A DNA stretch of 39,656 nt from Rufibacter ruber (GCF_001647275.1 NZ_LRMM01000051.1:1-39656), one strand, 5' to 3'; counted from the stretch's first letter, positions 15,654 through 23,993 are shown. Notes: generated by a model not told the origin, from the letters alone. A program made the numbers and translations.

Positions 15654-17041
15654 TGGTGACCTATGCCGGGCCTATTGCATTGATAACGCTTGTCACACTG
15701 GTGGGGAAAGCCATTAGTATTACCGGGGGCGGGCTTATTTCTGGTCAAGGGCTTAAAACGTCTATTCAGAGTGGCATGAGCGTGTCTCAGATTGGGGAAT
15801 TCTCCTTTATCATTGCCACGCTGGGGCTCACGCTCAAAGTTACCAGCGATTTCCTGTATCCGGTGGCGGTAGCGGTCTCAGCCGTTACTACGTTTACAAC
15901 TCCGTACATGATCAAGTTCTCTGAGCCTCTTTATCGGTTGGTAGAAAGATTACTTCCGGCCAAGTGGCAAAAGTCCCTGAATGAGTACAGCTCAGGTACC
16001 CAGATCATTTCCACCACCAGTGACTGGAAGCTTGTGTTGCGGTCATACGTGTTGCATATGGTGGTGTACTGCGTCATCATCATCAGTATCATACTCTTGT
16101 CTGCGCAGTATCTTAACCCGTTTATTGTAGAGAATGTGGTGAACGGAAATTGGGGAGATGTGGTCACTACAGCCATCACGTTTTTGGTGATGGCACCGTT
16201 CCTGTGGGCCTTGGCCGTTTACCATCCGCAGAAAGAGGCGCAGGGCCGTATTTGGGCTAACCGTAATTACCGGAGCCTGGTCATTGTGCTGGAGTTTGGG
16301 CGGGTGGCGGTGGCCATTCTGTTTATAGGGGTGTTGCTGAACCAGTTCTTCTCAGTGCAATTGGCCATTGTGGTAGGGCTGGTGATGGTGGCGTTCCTTA
16401 TGATGTTCTCCCAGAAAATTCAGCAGTTCTATATCAGGATTGAAAACCGGTTTGTGAAGAATTTAAATGCGAGGGAGCTGCAGGAGGCGGTCAGAATGCA
16501 CCATACTCTCACCCCTTGGGATGTTCACCTTACCAGTTTTGAGATTGACCCTGGATCTGCGGTGGTAGGTAAAAGCCTGCTTGACCTGCAGGTACGGGAG
16601 AAATACGGAGTGAATGTAGCCGTCATTGAACGTGGCGACCGCACCATTACCGCCCCCACCAGAAACGAGCTGATCTTCCCCAATGATAAGGTCTTTGTGG
16701 TGGGGGAGGAAAGCCAGACAGAAGCGTTCAGGCAATTCATCCAGACGCGGTCTGTCCTGACCTCCTCACAGGAGGAAGAGCGTGAAAGCGTGCGGCTCCA
16801 AAAGCTCCAGATCCGTGCTGGTTCTGTGCTATTGCATAAATCCATTAGAAATTCTGGCGTGCGTGAAAAAACCAAAGGCCTCATAGTTGGGGTGGAGCGC
16901 AAAGGGCGGCGCATGCTCAACCCAGACTCAGAGCTGGTTTTTGAAGAAGGGGATATTGTCTGGATTGTAGGCCTGCCCCGCAGAATAAAGCAGCTGGAAG
17001 TAGCCTCCCCTGAACCAGGCATACCTGAAGCCTTGGCTTAG
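15650..17041 (+). CDS. Kef-type antiporter, C-terminal part with two RCK_C domains
   Basis: 463 residues that continue the exchanger in a shifted frame. The final core helices (MSVSQIGEFSFIIATLGLTL) are followed by extra membrane helices (~130-260). A first TrkA_C domain (~285-365; EIDPGSAVVGKSLLDLQV) and a second (~375-450; QIRAGSVLLHKSIRNSGV) follow. Its ATG overlaps the stop of the upstream part (ATGA), so coupled re-initiation is conceivable. Whether two separate halves would assemble is unknown. Confidence 0.75.
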   Translation: MMVTYAGPIALITLVTLVGKAISITGGGLISGQGLKTSIQSGMSVSQIGEFSFIIATLGLTLKVTSDFLYPVAVAVSAVTTFTTPYMIKFSEPLYRLVERLLPAKWQKSLNEYSSGTQIISTTSDWKLVLRSYVLHMVVYCVIIISIILLSAQYLNPFIVENVVNGNWGDVVTTAITFLVMAPFLWALAVYHPQKEAQGRIWANRNYRSLVIVLEFGRVAVAILFIGVLLNQFFSVQLAIVVGLVMVAFLMMFSQKIQQFYIRIENRFVKNLNARELQEAVRMHHTLTPWDVHLTSFEIDPGSAVVGKSLLDLQVREKYGVNVAVIERGDRTITAPTRNELIFPNDKVFVVGEESQTEAFRQFIQTRSVLTSSQEEERESVRLQKLQIRAGSVLLHKSIRNSGVREKTKGLIVGVERKGRRMLNPDSELVFEEGDIVWIVGLPRRIKQLEVASPEPGIPEALA

Positions 17042-17243
17042 CATATAATAGGGAACCGTCACTTTAATCTTTAGCAGTCTTCAGTTAAATAGTAACACAG
17101 TTTGCTACCGGTTTTAAACCCACCCCTGCCTCTCCAGAGAGGGGATTCCCCCTGATGATTCAGAATTGCGTTCCCTGGAGGGGTGAAAAATTCTTTGCCA
17201 CATTTTGATTCACCAGTTCATAAAGCGCAACTTGAAATACCCT

Positions 17244-17293
17244 AAGCCCTGTTTTCGGGCTGGTTTTACAAAATCAGCCCGAAAACAGGGCTT
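17244..17293. repeat. Nested palindrome copy 6, extended arms
   Basis: A 24-bp arm (17244-17267 with 17270-17293) with one mismatch. The extra AAGCC/GGCTT outside the usual CTGTTTT/AAAACAG ends is also palindromic. Confidence 0.85.
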
Positions 17294-17609
17294 GGGTTTC
17301 TGAAAGGGAAATAGGCAGAAGCATCACAAGAGTTTAACACACCAGCAGATCTGGGCAGGGTGAAGTGCTGGCCAAGCAGTATTAGAGTTGCATGGCAGCG
17401 TTACGGAGAAAAGATGCGAATCCTGTTTTTAGAGTGCGCAGCGTCAAGTATCAGCTGAACAGGTTCATTAATAAATGGTGAGCAGAAAATAATCCCTTCA
17501 TTATGGAGATAGAGCCGGTATAGAGCCTGTAGCTGGTTACAGTTTTCCTTTTTCTATCGTTAGGGCCGTGACTGACCCTGGCATGGGCGTAAGCATCCGC
17601 TTGTGCCGG

Positions 17610-17648
17610 CGTTTTGAGGCTACTTTCCCAAAAACAGCCCGGAAACAG
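17610..17648. repeat. Nested palindrome copy 7 (GGCTACTTT variant)
   Basis: CGTTTTGAGGCTACTTTCC / AAAAACAGCCCGGAAACAG, preceded by an arm GGCGTAAGCATCCGCTTGTG. Confidence 0.7.
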
Positions 17649-17938
17649 AAATTTTACCCTCTTCAATACAGAAGCGGATGCTAGCGCCGTCACTTATACT
17701 AAAAAACTTTAAACAGTTTCCTTGTTTCTATTTTGATTGTGCAGGGAAAACGGGGCGCGAAAGGTTCTTCTGTACCGTTTTTGAGCAGCATTGCAGCGTT
17801 ATGTTGTGAGGGAAAGGCAATGTCTGGCACATCAGATGTCGGTTTGCAGCGCAAAAAATCAGATTTCAACATGCTTTAAAAGTATTTTCCCTTGCCATGA
17901 AAGAGCCTTTTGTGGTGCAAACGTCTGCTTACGCCCAC

Positions 17939-17977
17939 GTTTTTGGGCTACTTTTAGAAAAATAGCCCGAAAACAGA
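17939..17977. repeat. Nested palindrome copy 8 (GGCTACTTT variant)
   Basis: CGTTTTTGGGCTACTTTT / GAAAAATAGCCCGAAAACAG. Confidence 0.7.
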
Positions 17978-18114
17978 AATCCCCTTCCCTTGCGGCTGAT
18001 TGAGAGAAAGGGAATTTAAAACAGGTACTCTGCGCAAGCTCTAATCTGGAACCCGTGTAGAGTTTCTGCTTTCCTTTCTGAAGGGGGGGCTGCAAGCGTC
18101 TTCTTGTGCGCTGC

Positions 18115-18153
18115 CGTTTTAGAGCTACTTTTCAGAAAACAGCCCTAAAACAG
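18115..18153. repeat. Nested palindrome copy 9 (GGCTACTTT variant)
   Basis: CGTTTTAGAGCTACTTTTC / GAAAACAGCCCTAAAACAG. Confidence 0.7.
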
Positions 18154-18411
18154 GGCGCAGGTCAATTCTTACTGCACTAGTTCACCCTGCGCCCTGGATA
18201 AAACGAAAGATTCAAACCAGCCTTTTCAATTCACGCTGCAATCAGCCTCCGCGAGAACTAACCTCGGGCCTTTGTCTGACTTCATTGCACCAAGCGGTCC
18301 AAAATTCCTTTGCCAGAAACTTTCACCGGCCGTGTGCGCCTATCTGTCCAAAATGGTGAAAATGCTCTGTACTTATGCAAGTTGGGGGGAAAGGCTATGG
18401 TTGCTGCTTCG

Positions 18412-18450
18412 CGTTTCTGGCTTGTTTTTCAGAAACTAAGCCAAAACTGG
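18412..18450. repeat. Nested palindrome copy 10 (degenerate)
   Basis: CGTTTCTGGCTTGTTTTTC / GAAACTAAGCCAAAACTGG; the most decayed recognisable copy. Confidence 0.5.
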
Positions 18451-18500
18451 AAAAACTGTTTTGAAATGCGGTCTTGGCTTACTGTCTTAGGTTCCGTACA

Positions 18501-18537
18501 AAAAAATAGCCGGACCATTTGGTCCGGCTATTTTTTT
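18501..18537 (-). terminator. Terminator downstream of secDF (works on both strands)
   Basis: A perfect 16-bp stem (18501-18516 with 18521-18536), ATTT/AAAT loop, with A-run on one side and T-run on the other. It sits 20 nt past the secDF stop. Confidence 0.9.
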
Positions 18538-18556
18538 GTGGGGTTACAGCGGGTTA

Positions 18557-21547
18557 TTAGGATACAACCACAGGCTTGGCAGCTACCAGTCTCTCCTTGT
18601 CAACGTTTGTGGTGTCTACCACAATTGGCGAGGCAATGAACAGGGTAGAGTAGGTACCGGTTAAGGAACCCACCAGCATGGCAAAAGAGAAGCCTCTCAA
18701 GGTTTCACCACCAAAGATGAACAATACCACTACCACCAGTAACACGGTTAAGTTGGTGATGATGGTACGGCTGAAGGTACTGTTCAAGGCCGGGTTCACA
18801 ATGTCTTTGAACTTAACGCGCGGGTTATCTTTGGTGTACTCCCTGATCCGGTCAAATACTACCACGGTATCATTGATAGAGTAACCAATAATGGTCAGGA
18901 TAGAGGCAATGAACACCTGGTCCATCTCATAAGAAACCCCAAACAGGTTGGCAATGGTAAAGGCAGAGAACACTACCAATACGTCATGAATCAAGGCGGC
19001 CACCCCGCCCAGGCTGTACTGCCAGCGGCTGAAACGGAAGGCTACGTACACAAAGATTCCGGCAAAAGCCAGTAACACGGCAATTAACGCCTGTTTCTGA
19101 ATGTCATCTGCCATAGTGGCGCCTACCTTAGAAGAACTTACAATAGTGGGCTTTTGAGCGCTGTACTGCTGTAATCCTTGCTCCAGGGCGGCCTGCACTG
19201 TCTCATCTGCCTGGGTAGACTCATCGGCGGCAAGGTAGCTGGTGGTGATCTTCAAGCGGTTAGAAGCGCCAAAGGTCTTTACTTCAGTACCTTTTCCCTG
19301 GAACTCATCATCTAGGGAAGAACGAACCTCAGAAGCCGGAACAGCCTGGGTGAAGTCTACCACATAAGAGCGGCCTCCTCTAAAGTCAACCCCTAACGGC
19401 AACTCACCTTTGATGAACACTGCTATAATCCCAAACAGAATAAAGGCAATGGAGAAGATATATGCTTTTTTACGGTTGCCAAGAATGTCAAACTTGATGT
19501 TCTTGAACCAGTTTCTAGACAGCGGCGTCTGCAGTGACAGCGTATTGGCGTTTTTCCCTTTGGCCATCCACTCAACCAACAGACGGGATACATAGACCGC
19601 CGTGAAGAAAGAGGTGGCAATACCAATCATCAGGGTAACGGCAAAACCTCTCACTGGGCCTGACCCGAAGAAGTAGAGGATAATACCAGCCAATAACGTG
19701 GTAACGTTGGAGTCAAAGATGGAGCTGAACGCTTTGCTATAGCCTTTTTTGATGGCTTCCTGAATATTCAGGCCAGCAGCCATCTCTTCTTTGATACGCT
19801 CAAAGATCAGTACGTTGGCATCAACAGACATACCCATGGTCAGCACCATACCGGCAATACCAGGCAAGGTAAGGGCAGCGCCAAACTGGGCCATGATCCC
19901 AATAATGAAGAAGATGTTGAAGAACAGGGCAATGTTGGCAATGAAACCACCTTTGTTGTAGTAGGCAATCATAAAGAGCACCACCAGCACCAGACCGGCC
20001 AATGAGGAAAGCAAACCTTGGTTAATGGCTTCCTGACCCAGAGAAGGACCTACAATGGCTTCTTCCACAATACGGGTAGGGGCTGGCATTTTACCGGCTT
20101 TCAAGATGTTGGCTAAATCCTGGGCTTCTTCAATGGTGAAAGAACCGGAGATAGAAGAGTTGCCACCGCCAATCTCACTCTGCACCACCGGGGCCGAGTA
20201 CACATAGTCATCCAGAACAATGGCTACCTGGCGGCCAATGTTGTCACCGGTCAAACGCTGCCATTTCTTAGCACCGGCGGCGTTCATACCCATGGTTACC
20301 TCTGGGCGGCCAGACTGGTCATAGTCCTGACGGGCATCAGAGATATATTCACCAGACAAAGGAGCTTTTCCTTCGCGGCCTTTCTTAATGGCATACAGTT
20401 CAACAAACTCAGCCCCGTCATTGGCCACAATAGGTTTCACACTCCATAAAAACTTCAGGTTCTGCGGAAAAATGGCTCTTACTTCAGCTCTGGCCAACAG
20501 TTCATTTACCTTGGCGGTATCACGTACGTTTGAACCCAAGCCACCAGGGAGCGGCGTGAACAGACGCGCCAGCAGAGAGCTCTGGTTTGCGTTAAGCGAG
20601 TCTTTTTTTGCAGCGGTAGTGTCTTTTTTGCTCAGCTGGGCGGCCAGGGCAGTGGTGTCTGTGCCAGCGGCAGTCACAGCAGCGGTTGCGGTGTCAGTGG
20701 CAGAGGCAGAGGCAAGGGCGGCAGAACCGGCGGCTGAAGAACCCTTCAGCTTGGTGGCAGCCTCCTGTTTCACCAGATAGTCATTCAACTGGCCAAAGTA
20801 CGGGCTGTACTCCTGCACGTTCCACACTTCCCAGAACTCCAGGTTGGCCGTTCCCTGTAACAGTTTGCGCACCCGCTCAGGGTTGTCAACACCCGGTAAC
20901 TCAATCTGGATGCGGTTGGTGCCCTGCAGACGCTGTATGTTAGGCTGCGTTACCCCAAACTTGTCAATACGGGTGCTCAGGATGTTGAAAGAACGGGCCA
21001 CGGCATCATCTACCTCGCGGTTGATCTCAGCCAGAACCTCTTTATCAGTAGAGTTGTAGTTCAGATTACGGGTGGTGCTGCTGGCGAAAAGCGAGGCCAG
21101 TTTGGCGTTGGGCTGCAACTCACGGTAGGTGCGGTAGAACAGGTCTACAAAGTTCTCCTGGCTGTTGGTTTGCAGTTGCTGCGCCTTTTTAAGGGCTTGC
21201 TCAAACGCCGGGTCTTTCTTGTTCACGGCCATGGCCCGGATAATCTCTACCGGAGAAACCTCCAGGGTCACGTGCATGCCGCCTTTCAGGTCAAGGCCCA
21301 GGCTCAGCTCTCTTTCTTTGATCTCCTGATACGTGTATTCGGCACCCAGGAAGTTGAAAACAGGCGCTCTCCAGACAGAGTCAAGATACGTTTGCTTCTT
21401 GTAAGCGTCTACTCCGCCAGTGGGGCTGGTGGCATACGCCACTGCTTTCTCCTCCACATTGCGGGAAACAAGCGAAAGGGATAGATAGTACACACAAAGC
21501 ACGGTGACTATTACCGTAAGAAATACAATAAAACCTTTGTTACGCAT
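18557..21547 (-). CDS. secDF: Protein translocase subunit SecDF (fused)
   Basis: A 996-residue fusion of SecD and SecF, the RND-family proton-driven partner of SecYEG that pulls exported proteins across the inner membrane. The N-terminal helix (MRNKGFIVFLTVIVTVLCVY) is followed by the SecD motif GLDLKGGMHVTLEV and a periplasmic domain with a low-complexity Ala/Thr/Ser/Lys insert (~240-320). Then come the SecD membrane helices (GMSVDANVLIFERIKEE). SecF begins near 680, with GVDFRGGRSYVVDF and GYSINDTVVVFDRIREY. I use ATG 21547 rather than the in-frame ATG at 21640, because SecD starts with this helix and the extra 31 residues are not conserved-looking. It follows a small PNAP gene by 137 bp on the same strand. 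Confidence 0.96.
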   Translation of the reverse strand: MRNKGFIVFLTVIVTVLCVYYLSLSLVSRNVEEKAVAYATSPTGGVDAYKKQTYLDSVWRAPVFNFLGAEYTYQEIKERELSLGLDLKGGMHVTLEVSPVEIIRAMAVNKKDPAFEQALKKAQQLQTNSQENFVDLFYRTYRELQPNAKLASLFASSTTRNLNYNSTDKEVLAEINREVDDAVARSFNILSTRIDKFGVTQPNIQRLQGTNRIQIELPGVDNPERVRKLLQGTANLEFWEVWNVQEYSPYFGQLNDYLVKQEAATKLKGSSAAGSAALASASATDTATAAVTAAGTDTTALAAQLSKKDTTAAKKDSLNANQSSLLARLFTPLPGGLGSNVRDTAKVNELLARAEVRAIFPQNLKFLWSVKPIVANDGAEFVELYAIKKGREGKAPLSGEYISDARQDYDQSGRPEVTMGMNAAGAKKWQRLTGDNIGRQVAIVLDDYVYSAPVVQSEIGGGNSSISGSFTIEEAQDLANILKAGKMPAPTRIVEEAIVGPSLGQEAINQGLLSSLAGLVLVVLFMIAYYNKGGFIANIALFFNIFFIIGIMAQFGAALTLPGIAGMVLTMGMSVDANVLIFERIKEEMAAGLNIQEAIKKGYSKAFSSIFDSNVTTLLAGIILYFFGSGPVRGFAVTLMIGIATSFFTAVYVSRLLVEWMAKGKNANTLSLQTPLSRNWFKNIKFDILGNRKKAYIFSIAFILFGIIAVFIKGELPLGVDFRGGRSYVVDFTQAVPASEVRSSLDDEFQGKGTEVKTFGASNRLKITTSYLAADESTQADETVQAALEQGLQQYSAQKPTIVSSSKVGATMADDIQKQALIAVLLAFAGIFVYVAFRFSRWQYSLGGVAALIHDVLVVFSAFTIANLFGVSYEMDQVFIASILTIIGYSINDTVVVFDRIREYTKDNPRVKFKDIVNPALNSTFSRTIITNLTVLLVVVVLFIFGGETLRGFSFAMLVGSLTGTYSTLFIASPIVVDTTNVDKERLVAAKPVVVS

Positions 21548-21684
21548 AGGTTGGTTAAAATGAAAATAGAAATAATATGATAAGAAAATGTGGCTGGTAC
21601 GCTGGCGGCCCATAGAATGGGCGCGGCTGTATGTAGCCAAACAGAATACCCCGGCAACCTGGGGCCGCAGAAAAGAATGAATGC

Positions 21685-22047
21685 CTAAGGGGCGTTGGGC
21701 GAGATAGGCAGCGTAGCCAGCTGCTGTAGATAATAGGCCCAGTATGGGATTCCGGCTTTGAAAGGCACCTGCTGCTGCACCGGGGCGGCAAATGTGAGGC
21801 GCTCAAACGCGACGGGTTCTACCAGGTTGAAGTCAACAAACGACGTGGTCGCCTCAAAAGAGACCTTTTGCTTGACAACCGTGGCGTCTTTGTCCTGGGC
21901 CGCTTTTCTCACCGCCGTCTGCTCAGCCGGAGTAGCCGCATGGGCATAGGCGGGCAAGGCTCGGTGGTTGACCGTAAGCACCAACAGCAGGGCTATGCTT
22001 GTGCAAAGCAGCCGCCAGTTGCGTTGTATGTAGTGCCCAGGTTTCAT
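21685..22047 (-). CDS. Small exported protein ending PNAP, upstream of secDF
   Basis: Predicted 120 residues, no known domain. It starts MKPGHYIQRNWRLL (basic), then CTSIALLLVLTVNHRALPA (hydrophobic), with a probable signal-peptide cut near AYAHA. The mature part is polar, then carries an aromatic stretch (GIPYWAYYLQQL) and ends ATLPISPNAP-stop. The start at 22047 (not the upstream in-frame ATG at 22086) is fixed by a textbook promoter whose -7 box ends 9 nt before it. The gene directly precedes secDF. A signal-bearing small gene before secDF recalls arrest peptides such as VemP, but that role is a hypothesis. Confidence 0.7.
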   Translation of the reverse strand: MKPGHYIQRNWRLLCTSIALLLVLTVNHRALPAYAHAATPAEQTAVRKAAQDKDATVVKQKVSFEATTSFVDFNLVEPVAFERLTFAAPVQQQVPFKAGIPYWAYYLQQLATLPISPNAP

Positions 22048-22056
22048 CTTAGTAAG

Positions 22057-22087
22057 CAAAGATAGGTGATTCTTAAAATAAAACAAA
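22057..22087 (-). promoter_or_regulatory. Bacteroidota promoter of small PNAP gene 2 / secDF
   Basis: On the minus strand: TTTG (22087-22084), 19-nt spacer, TATCTTTG (22064-22057). This is an exact match to TTTG-N19-TAnnTTTG, 9 nt before the ATG. Its -33 box lies inside the T-run of the udk terminator. Confidence 0.8.
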
Positions 22088-22119
22088 AGCCTCTGCTGTG
22101 GTCTGAACAGCAGAGGCTT
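22077..22119 (-). terminator. Terminator of udk
   Basis: A 12-bp stem (22108-22119 with 22087-22098) followed on the minus strand by TTTTGTTTTATTTT. It is 32 nt past the udk stop. Confidence 0.85.
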
Positions 22120-22151
22120 CTATTTGGTTTGATATTTCCGGCAGGGCCAGC

Positions 22152-22775
22152 TTATTTTTTGATTTTGGAGTTCAGATACGTCACCAGCACCTCCAGGCCG
22201 CGGTCAAAGTGGCGGTTGTTGGGAATGATCACATCTGCGTCATTCTTGAACGGCTTAATGTATTTCTCATACGTGGGGGCCACGTGGTTGGTGTAGCGGT
22301 ACAGCACATCATCCAGGTCATAGCCGCGCTCCACTTTGTCTCTGATGATGCGGCGCTGCAGTTTGATGTATTCTTTGGCGTCAATGTACACCTTCAGGTC
22401 CAGCAGGCGGGCCACTTCTTCAAAGTAAAACACAAAAATACCCTCTACCACCACAATAGGTGCTGGTTTAAACTCCAGAATGCGCGGAATGACACTGGCG
22501 TTGTTGAAGGTGTACTCCTTGCGCTGCACGGTATCGCCCAGGCTCAGCCTGAGAATATCATGGGCATAGGCGGCACTGTCAATAGAACCCGGCAAGTCAA
22601 AGTTATGAATGCCGTTGTCGTCTACCAGCTGCTTGTCGCGGTCAAGGTAATAGTTGTCCTGGGAGATGAGGCAGATGTCCTCTGGTGCAAACGAAGCCAT
22701 TAATCTGCTCAGGAAGGTGGTTTTCCCTGATGCGCTTCCGCCCGTAATACCTACAATAAATGGCTTTTGATGCAT
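22152..22775 (-). CDS. udk: Uridine kinase
   Basis: Phosphorylates uridine and cytidine to UMP/CMP in the pyrimidine salvage pathway; cytosolic. It is 207 residues, the usual length. The P-loop GGSASGKT lies at 12-19. The substrate-binding segments LISQDNYYLDRDK and NFDLPGSIDSAAYAHD, the VVVEGIFVFYFEE segment (Walker B-like) and the lid RRIIRDKVERGYDLD are all present. A TAATTTTG -7 box lies 23 nt upstream. It is first in transcription order on this strand but separated from secDF by its own terminator. Confidence 0.95.
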   Translation of the reverse strand: MHQKPFIVGITGGSASGKTTFLSRLMASFAPEDICLISQDNYYLDRDKQLVDDNGIHNFDLPGSIDSAAYAHDILRLSLGDTVQRKEYTFNNASVIPRILEFKPAPIVVVEGIFVFYFEEVARLLDLKVYIDAKEYIKLQRRIIRDKVERGYDLDDVLYRYTNHVAPTYEKYIKPFKNDADVIIPNNRHFDRGLEVLVTYLNSKIKK

Positions 22776-22798
22776 AAATACCTGTTGCTTACGGGGTG

Positions 22799-22806
22799 CA
22801 AAATTA
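22799..22806 (-). promoter_or_regulatory. -7 promoter element of udk
   Basis: TAATTTTG on the minus strand, 23 nt before the udk ATG. No good TTTG -33 box is seen. Confidence 0.45.
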
Positions 22807-22889
22807 ACTTTTTGTAAGCTTGCAGCCTAATGCAGGCTTAAAGAAATTCTGCATTACCCGCCCAGCGGAAGAAAAGGCAGCCAGATTTT

Positions 22890-22938
22890 CTGTTTTGGGG
22901 CTGTTTTGGGGCTGTTTTGGCCAAAACAGCCCCAAAAC
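22890..22938. repeat. Nested palindrome copy 11 with three 11-bp units
   Basis: CTGTTTTGGGG occurs twice, then CTGTTTTGG/CCAAAACAG closes the palindrome. The left side therefore has three CTGTTTT units spaced exactly 11 bp. It begins 13 nt past the rdgB stop. Confidence 0.85.
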
Positions 22939-22951
22939 CAAGAAAAATAGC

Positions 22952-23548
22952 TCACGTGCCCGTCTGTACGTACCGGTGCCGCAGAAACGAGACCAGCTGC
23001 TGCACGGCCCGCCCGCGGTGGCTGATTTCGTTCTTCTCCTGGCTGTCCATCTCTGCGAAGGTGCGCTCATGGCCCTCAGGCACAAAGATAGGGTCATAGC
23101 CAAAGCCTTTTTCGCCGCGTGGGCTTTCTAAGATGTGGCCTTCCACAATGCCGTTAAAGAGGTGCTGCTCGCCTTCCTCTAAAATAAGGGCTATGGAGGT
23201 TCTGAAGCGGGCCTTCCGGTTTTCCTTGCCCTCCAGCCCCTGCAACACTTTCTGCATGTTGGCCTGGTTGTCACGGGCCGGGCCGGCGTAACGGGCCGAG
23301 TACACGCCGGGCTCCTGGTTCAGTGCCTCCACCTCCAGCCCGGTATCATCAGCGAAGCATAAAATTTTATACCTTTCCCAGATGTAGCTGGCTTTCTGCA
23401 GGGCGTTGCCTTCTAAGGTGTCCTGTTCTTCGGGAATTTCATCGGCGCAGCCAAGGTCCTGCAGGCTCACCAGCTCAAACGGTTCCCCCAGCAGGGCCCG
23501 GATTTCCTGCAGCTTGTGGGCATTGTTAGAGGCGAAGCAAATTTTCAT
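22952..23548 (-). CDS. rdgB: Non-canonical purine NTP pyrophosphatase (RdgB/HAM1)
   Basis: Hydrolyses ITP, dITP and XTP to the monophosphates, keeping deaminated purines out of DNA and RNA. The protein is 198 residues, normal for the family. Family motifs: [12 protein letters not shown] at the N-terminus, [12 protein letters not shown], the YSARYAGP segment, [11 protein letters not shown] and the C-terminal ISHRGRAV. I chose the ATG at 23548, where the family's MKICFASNN begins; the in-frame ATG at 23605 adds 19 residues unlike the family. Confidence 0.95.
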   Translation of the reverse strand: MKICFASNNAHKLQEIRALLGEPFELVSLQDLGCADEIPEEQDTLEGNALQKASYIWERYKILCFADDTGLEVEALNQEPGVYSARYAGPARDNQANMQKVLQGLEGKENRKARFRTSIALILEEGEQHLFNGIVEGHILESPRGEKGFGYDPIFVPEGHERTFAEMDSQEKNEISHRGRAVQQLVSFLRHRYVQTGT

Positions 23549-23790
23549 AGTCTTGATCAGAGATGCTGTGTGGTTGAAAGCTTGTTTACGTTTAGGTATT
23601 GCCACCTATATATATGAGTGTAAAGTTCTGGCAAAGCCATTCTGGAGCAGTCTAGCAGCGCCCTGGCGCCAGACCAGGACCAAGTTAAGTCCATTGAAGC
23701 CGGTTTATGCGCAAAAAACAAAGGTAAACATACTCTTATTGGTAAGTATACGCGCTTGCCGCCAGACTGCCATAAACTTTTAACTTAAAG

Positions 23791-23856
23791 CAGCGGTGCC
23801 TGTCTGTTTTGGGGCTGTTTTTCAGAAAACAGCCCCAAAACAGACAGGCACCGCTG
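23791..23856. repeat. Nested palindrome copy 12, perfect 31-bp arms
   Basis: Left arm 23791-23821 is the exact reverse complement of 23826-23856, with a TCAG loop. The core CTGTTTTGGGGCTGTTTT is extended outward by a perfectly paired 13-base flank. Confidence 0.95.
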
Positions 23857-23978
23857 CAGGAGCGCTTTAACCGTGGTGCCAGGCGGGCGGGTGGTAAAAA
23901 GTATACTGGTTCTGCGCGCGGGGGAGTGGGATTTGGGCAGGTAAAAAGTATTTTTACCTTTCCTTAGCTGGTTCATCT

Positions 23979-23986
23979 TATCTTTG
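23979..23986 (+). promoter_or_regulatory. -7 promoter element of mla operon
   Basis: TATCTTTG matches TAnnTTTG exactly. A weak -33 candidate lies in TACCTTTCC. The expected start of transcription is near 23993, giving a ~155-nt leader to mlaE. Confidence 0.5.
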
Positions 23987-23993
23987 TGCCGTG

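Larger units (their letters stand above)
14781..17041 (+). pseudogene. Kef/CPA2 cation:proton antiporter, frameshifted
   Basis: Taken as one unit this encodes a ~753-residue monovalent cation:proton antiporter: a CPA2 Na+/H+ exchanger membrane domain of about 12 helices, a second membrane stretch, and two cytoplasmic TrkA_C (RCK_C) domains that sense a ligand and gate transport. At 15642-15648 the sequence GACCGGCA lacks one C compared with the expected GAC-CCG-GCA (Asp-Pro-Ala). Frame 1 therefore stops at TGA 15651-15653, and the rest of the protein continues in another frame from ATG 15650. The break falls inside the conserved VSVGILID | MMVTYAGP segment. It could be a real mutation, a tolerated split or a base-calling error in a short C-run. 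Confidence 0.8.
17042..18500. other. Gene-free repeat-rich region between antiporter and secDF
   Basis: No credible gene. It contains a CTCCAGAGAGGGG-type palindrome cluster (about 17128-17190), five copies of the nested palindrome, and a longer degenerate unit. That unit repeats around 17510-17690, 17880-17990 and 18045-18160: a GTATAGAG/GTGTAGAG start, a TTTTCCTTT stretch, an AAGC-GTCTGCTT arm, then CGTTTT..GGCTACTTTT. The reference point for both flanking genes is their 3' ends, so promoters are not expected here. Confidence 0.65.

Noticed and set aside
20388-20780. Open frames on the plus strand opposite secDF
   Set aside because: Shadows of the Ala/Thr-rich insert of SecD; no independent signals.
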